From: JAFGSZ01 sp964492185
Lineage (GTDB): Bacteria; Bacteroidota; Bacteroidia; Bacteroidales; UBA10428
NCBI GenBank assembly: GCA_964492185.1
Contig: CAZBJH010000144.1
Location: 1-7,748 of the forward strand
Direction: 5' to 3'
DNA length: 7,748 bases
This document shows, piece after piece, positions 5,921 to 7,748 of the stretch. Position 1 is the stretch's first letter, and each line of letters starts with the position of its first letter. Below the pieces are notes generated by a model. The model had not been told where the DNA came from. It saw nothing but the letters and a program-made list of their open reading frames with translations, and searched no databases. A program made the translations under genes and the position numbers.

Positions 5921-6022
5921 GTAATTATGGCAGATAAATCATAATGTTGAAAGAAATAATATTTTACAGGTCAATAATCCGGGGTACGGGGACATCTGCC
6001 GGCGTTTGAACGCAAAAAAAAA

Positions 6023-6961
6023 TCAAACAATAAAGTTCGAACTGATGGATTTATATTTATAAACCTTATTGATCACATCAGCAAACAGATCAGCAACAGA
6101 AATTACCTTAATTTTTCCGCTTTGGCCGTTCAGGGGTACGGAATCGGTTACCACTACTTCTTTGATCGCTGATTTACTAATGCGTTCAAAAGCAGGTCCT
6201 GACAATATCGGATGAGTAGCTACAACCCTGATGCTCCTGGCCCCCTGCTTTTTCATTAGGTCTGCTGCCAGGCAAACCGTTCCTGCCGTATCTATCATAT
6301 CATCCACGATCACAACATCCTTGTCTTTTACTTCTCCAATAACACGAATTTCTTCGACCACATTGGGTTTCTTCCTCATTTTGTAACAAATAACCATTTG
6401 TGTATCAAGAAATCGTGAATATGCATTAGCTCTTTTAGAACCACCCATATCCGGAGCTGCAACTACAAGATCAGGCAAATCAAGGCTTTTCAGGTAGGGA
6501 ACAAAAAGAGTTGAAGCATATAAATGGTCAACCGGAATATTATAAAAACCCTGGATCTGATCCGCGTGAAGATCCATGGTCATCACGCGATCCACACCGG
6601 CAGCCGATAACAAATCGGCAACCAGCTTTGCACCTATTGCACATCGTGGTTTGTCTTTCCTGTCCTGCCTGGCATAGCCCATATATGGCATAACAGCCAC
6701 TACCTTGTATGCTGAAGCCCGCTTTGCAGCATCTATCATTAACAATAATTCCATTAAATTATCAGAAGGTGGAAAGGTAGACTGGACTATAAAGACAATA
6801 CATCCCCTGACAGATTCTTCATAATAAGGCTGAAATTCTCCGTCACTAAACTCAAGTACAGAGGTTTTTCCCAGTTCGCCGCCAAAACTGCGGGTGATCT
6901 TTTCAGCAAGGTAAGTGGAATTTCTTCCTGAAAAAAACTTAATCGGGGCTTTAATCTTCAT
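6023..6961 (-). CDS. prs: Ribose-phosphate pyrophosphokinase (PRPP synthase)
   Basis: Cytoplasmic enzyme that transfers pyrophosphate from ATP to ribose 5-phosphate, making PRPP for purine, pyrimidine, His, Trp and NAD synthesis. The length of 312 residues is typical. Conserved features in order: SGRNSTYLAEKI (11-22), ESVRGCIVFIVQS (49-61), MPYMGYARQDRK (91-102, ATP/catalytic region), DLHADQIQGFYNIPVDHL (130-147, containing the metal-binding His), GGSKRANAYSRFL (173-185, flexible-loop region) and the PRPP-binding signature VVIVDDMIDTAGT (216-228). All are intact. Cys107-Ala stands where many relatives have Pro-Ile (PRCAIGAKLVA). The start is an ATG without a Shine-Dalgarno. The gene has its own -7 box in the 68-bp gap after engB, so it need not depend on engB transcription. 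Confidence 0.98.
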   Translation of the reverse strand: MKIKAPIKFFSGRNSTYLAEKITRSFGGELGKTSVLEFSDGEFQPYYEESVRGCIVFIVQSTFPPSDNLMELLLMIDAAKRASAYKVVAVMPYMGYARQDRKDKPRCAIGAKLVADLLSAAGVDRVMTMDLHADQIQGFYNIPVDHLYASTLFVPYLKSLDLPDLVVAAPDMGGSKRANAYSRFLDTQMVICYKMRKKPNVVEEIRVIGEVKDKDVVIVDDMIDTAGTVCLAADLMKKQGARSIRVVATHPILSGPAFERISKSAIKEVVVTDSVPLNGQSGKIKVISVADLFADVINKVYKYKSISSNFIV

Positions 6962-7002
6962 TATTTTCCGGTAAAGTTTAAAAAATAAATATAGCAGAGG
7001 TG

Positions 7003-7010
7003 CAAATGTA
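7003..7010 (-). promoter_or_regulatory. Bacteroidetes -7 box upstream of prs
   Basis: TACATTTG on the minus strand is a perfect TAnnTTTG. A TTG lies only 13 bases upstream, closer than the usual -33 spacing. A start near 6997 would give a leader of about 35 nt before the prs ATG at 6961. The same ten bases (TACATTTGCA) occur upstream of rplY. Confidence 0.5.
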
Positions 7011-7029
7011 AAAAATATATATGCAAATC

Positions 7030-7659
7030 CTACCTGTATTTTTCATGATTTTGTTTCCTTAACTGAAAAGACGGGATCGTCTCTTTAATATAACCCAGTA
7101 TGTCATCTCCCCCGCTTCTCCTTGTTGCTGAAGTCTTAAATATTTGAGGTACTTCTTCCCAGGTCTTCAGCAATTCTTCCCTGAAGACCTGTATATTTTC
7201 ATGTCCCTGTGCTTCTGATATTTTATCGGATTTTGTAAAAACCAAAACAAAAGGTACCATACTCTCGCCCAGCCATTGAATAAATCTCAGATCATTTACC
7301 TGTGGTTTATGCCGTATATCGATCAATAAGAACAAAGAAACGAGGTTTATCCGGCTTAGAAGGTAATCCCTGATAAGTTTCTCAAATCCCGTACGACTTT
7401 TTTTCGATACTTTTGCATACCCGTATCCCGGAAGATCGACAAGATACCATGAATCATTAACAATAAAATGATTTATAAGCCTGGTTTTACCAGGTGCACC
7501 TGAAATTTTAGCAAGTTTGTTCCGACCTGTAAGATAATTGATCAGGGATGATTTTCCAACGTTGGATCTCCCCAGAAAAGCATACTCAGGAAGCCCCGGT
7601 TTCGGGCATTCACCAGCCGCCGAACTACTTTTCACAAAGCGGGCATCCTTTACTATCAT
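7030..7659 (-). CDS. engB: Ribosome-biogenesis GTP-binding protein EngB/YsxC
   Basis: TRAFAC-class GTPase needed for late 50S subunit assembly (YihA in E. coli, YsxC in Bacillus). The 209-residue length is normal. All G motifs are present: G1 GRSNVGKS (30-37), G2 region PGKTRLINHF with T59, G3 DLPG (75-78) followed by YGYAKV, G4 TKSD (142-145) and G5 SAT (177-179). The N-terminal AFLGRSNVGKSSLINYLTGR block is diagnostic of EngB over Era or Der. It is the first gene of the minus-strand housekeeping block; the prs start follows 68 bp after its stop. The start is ATG. Upstream is a repeat (7681-7748) and no recognisable promoter within the window. Confidence 0.97.
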   Translation of the reverse strand: MIVKDARFVKSSSAAGECPKPGLPEYAFLGRSNVGKSSLINYLTGRNKLAKISGAPGKTRLINHFIVNDSWYLVDLPGYGYAKVSKKSRTGFEKLIRDYLLSRINLVSLFLLIDIRHKPQVNDLRFIQWLGESMVPFVLVFTKSDKISEAQGHENIQVFREELLKTWEEVPQIFKTSATRRSGGDDILGYIKETIPSFQLRKQNHEKYR

Positions 7660-7680
7660 ATCTTTAACAGTTCATTTAGT

Positions 7681-7748
7681 GTCTGTCCATAATGTCCCAT
7701 TTGCTGCGTTACGCTTGTCCGAAAATTGCTCATTTACGACTGGTAAAC
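7681..7748. repeat. Dispersed intergenic repeat upstream of engB, cut by window end
   Basis: Bases 7681-7697 match 1403-1419 with one mismatch (GTYTGTCCATAATGTCC). The bases after it show no ORF of note, and the unit probably continues past the window edge. It begins 21 bases upstream of the engB ATG. The extent beyond the 17-base match is assumed. Confidence 0.4.

Larger units (their letters stand above)
5689..6022. other. Intergenic region between prs and rplY (334 bp)
   Basis: On the minus strand, from prs towards rplY, this holds a T tract right after the prs stop, a GC-rich patch (about 5978-6003), a -7 box (5913-5920), a Shine-Dalgarno with a 19-codon ORF (5875-5803), and about 114 bp of AT-rich DNA before the rplY ATG. 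I see no stem followed by a T tract that would end prs transcription. A weak TAATTGTT (5701-5708) with TTG 20 bases upstream (5729-5731) could be a second promoter, but it would leave almost no leader. Confidence 0.6.

Noticed and set aside
6002..6013. GCGTT/AACGC dyad next to an A/T tract after prs
   Set aside because: On the prs strand the T tract precedes the dyad, and the loop would be only two to four bases, so it cannot be a normal rho-independent terminator.

Overview
The window reads as a chromosomal segment of a Bacteroidetes bacterium, probably class Bacteroidia. The reasons are the AT-rich intergenic DNA, the near absence of Shine-Dalgarno sequences in front of the main genes, perfect TAnnTTTG-type -7 promoter boxes, a RprX/RprY-like two-component pair, and the grouping of prs, a long TL5/Ctc-type L25 gene and pth. 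Species cannot be named from the sequence alone.

Layout, left to right. 1-52: the end of a degenerate intergenic repeat. 53-1237 (-): an exported or membrane-anchored TPR protein of unknown function. 1238-1507: a divergent intergenic region with a paired TGATCA dyad and a second repeat type. 1508-2104 (+): a small predicted outer-membrane beta-barrel protein, the only plus-strand gene. 2147-4166 (-): a sensor histidine kinase gene followed by its OmpR-type response regulator gene. 4167-4447: an intergenic region holding a repeat copy with a hairpin. 4448-7659 (-): a translation and nucleotide housekeeping block, transcribed in the order engB (ribosome-assembly GTPase), prs (PRPP synthase), rplY/ctc (5S rRNA-binding L25), pth (peptidyl-tRNA hydrolase). 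7660-7748: the start of another repeat copy, cut by the window edge.

How the genes work together: EngB, L25 and Pth serve ribosome assembly and translation, and Prs supplies PRPP for nucleotide synthesis. The block is not one uniform operon. A shared 10-base -7 element lies upstream of both prs and rplY, so rplY-pth probably has its own promoter with a leader of about 215 nt. The two-component pair may respond to envelope signals, and its sensor domain has a CxxC motif. Its targets cannot be read from the sequence.

The least ordinary signals are: (1) a perfect 30-bp palindrome with no spacer inside the pth coding sequence (4906-4935); (2) a 19-codon open frame with an ideally spaced GGAGG in the rplY leader (5803-5862), which lies in an intergenic repeat also found upstream of the kinase gene and at the window start, with the same 15-codon frame and stop retained in two copies; (3) a second intergenic repeat motif at 1403 and 7681. 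I see no IS element, tRNA, rRNA or CRISPR array.
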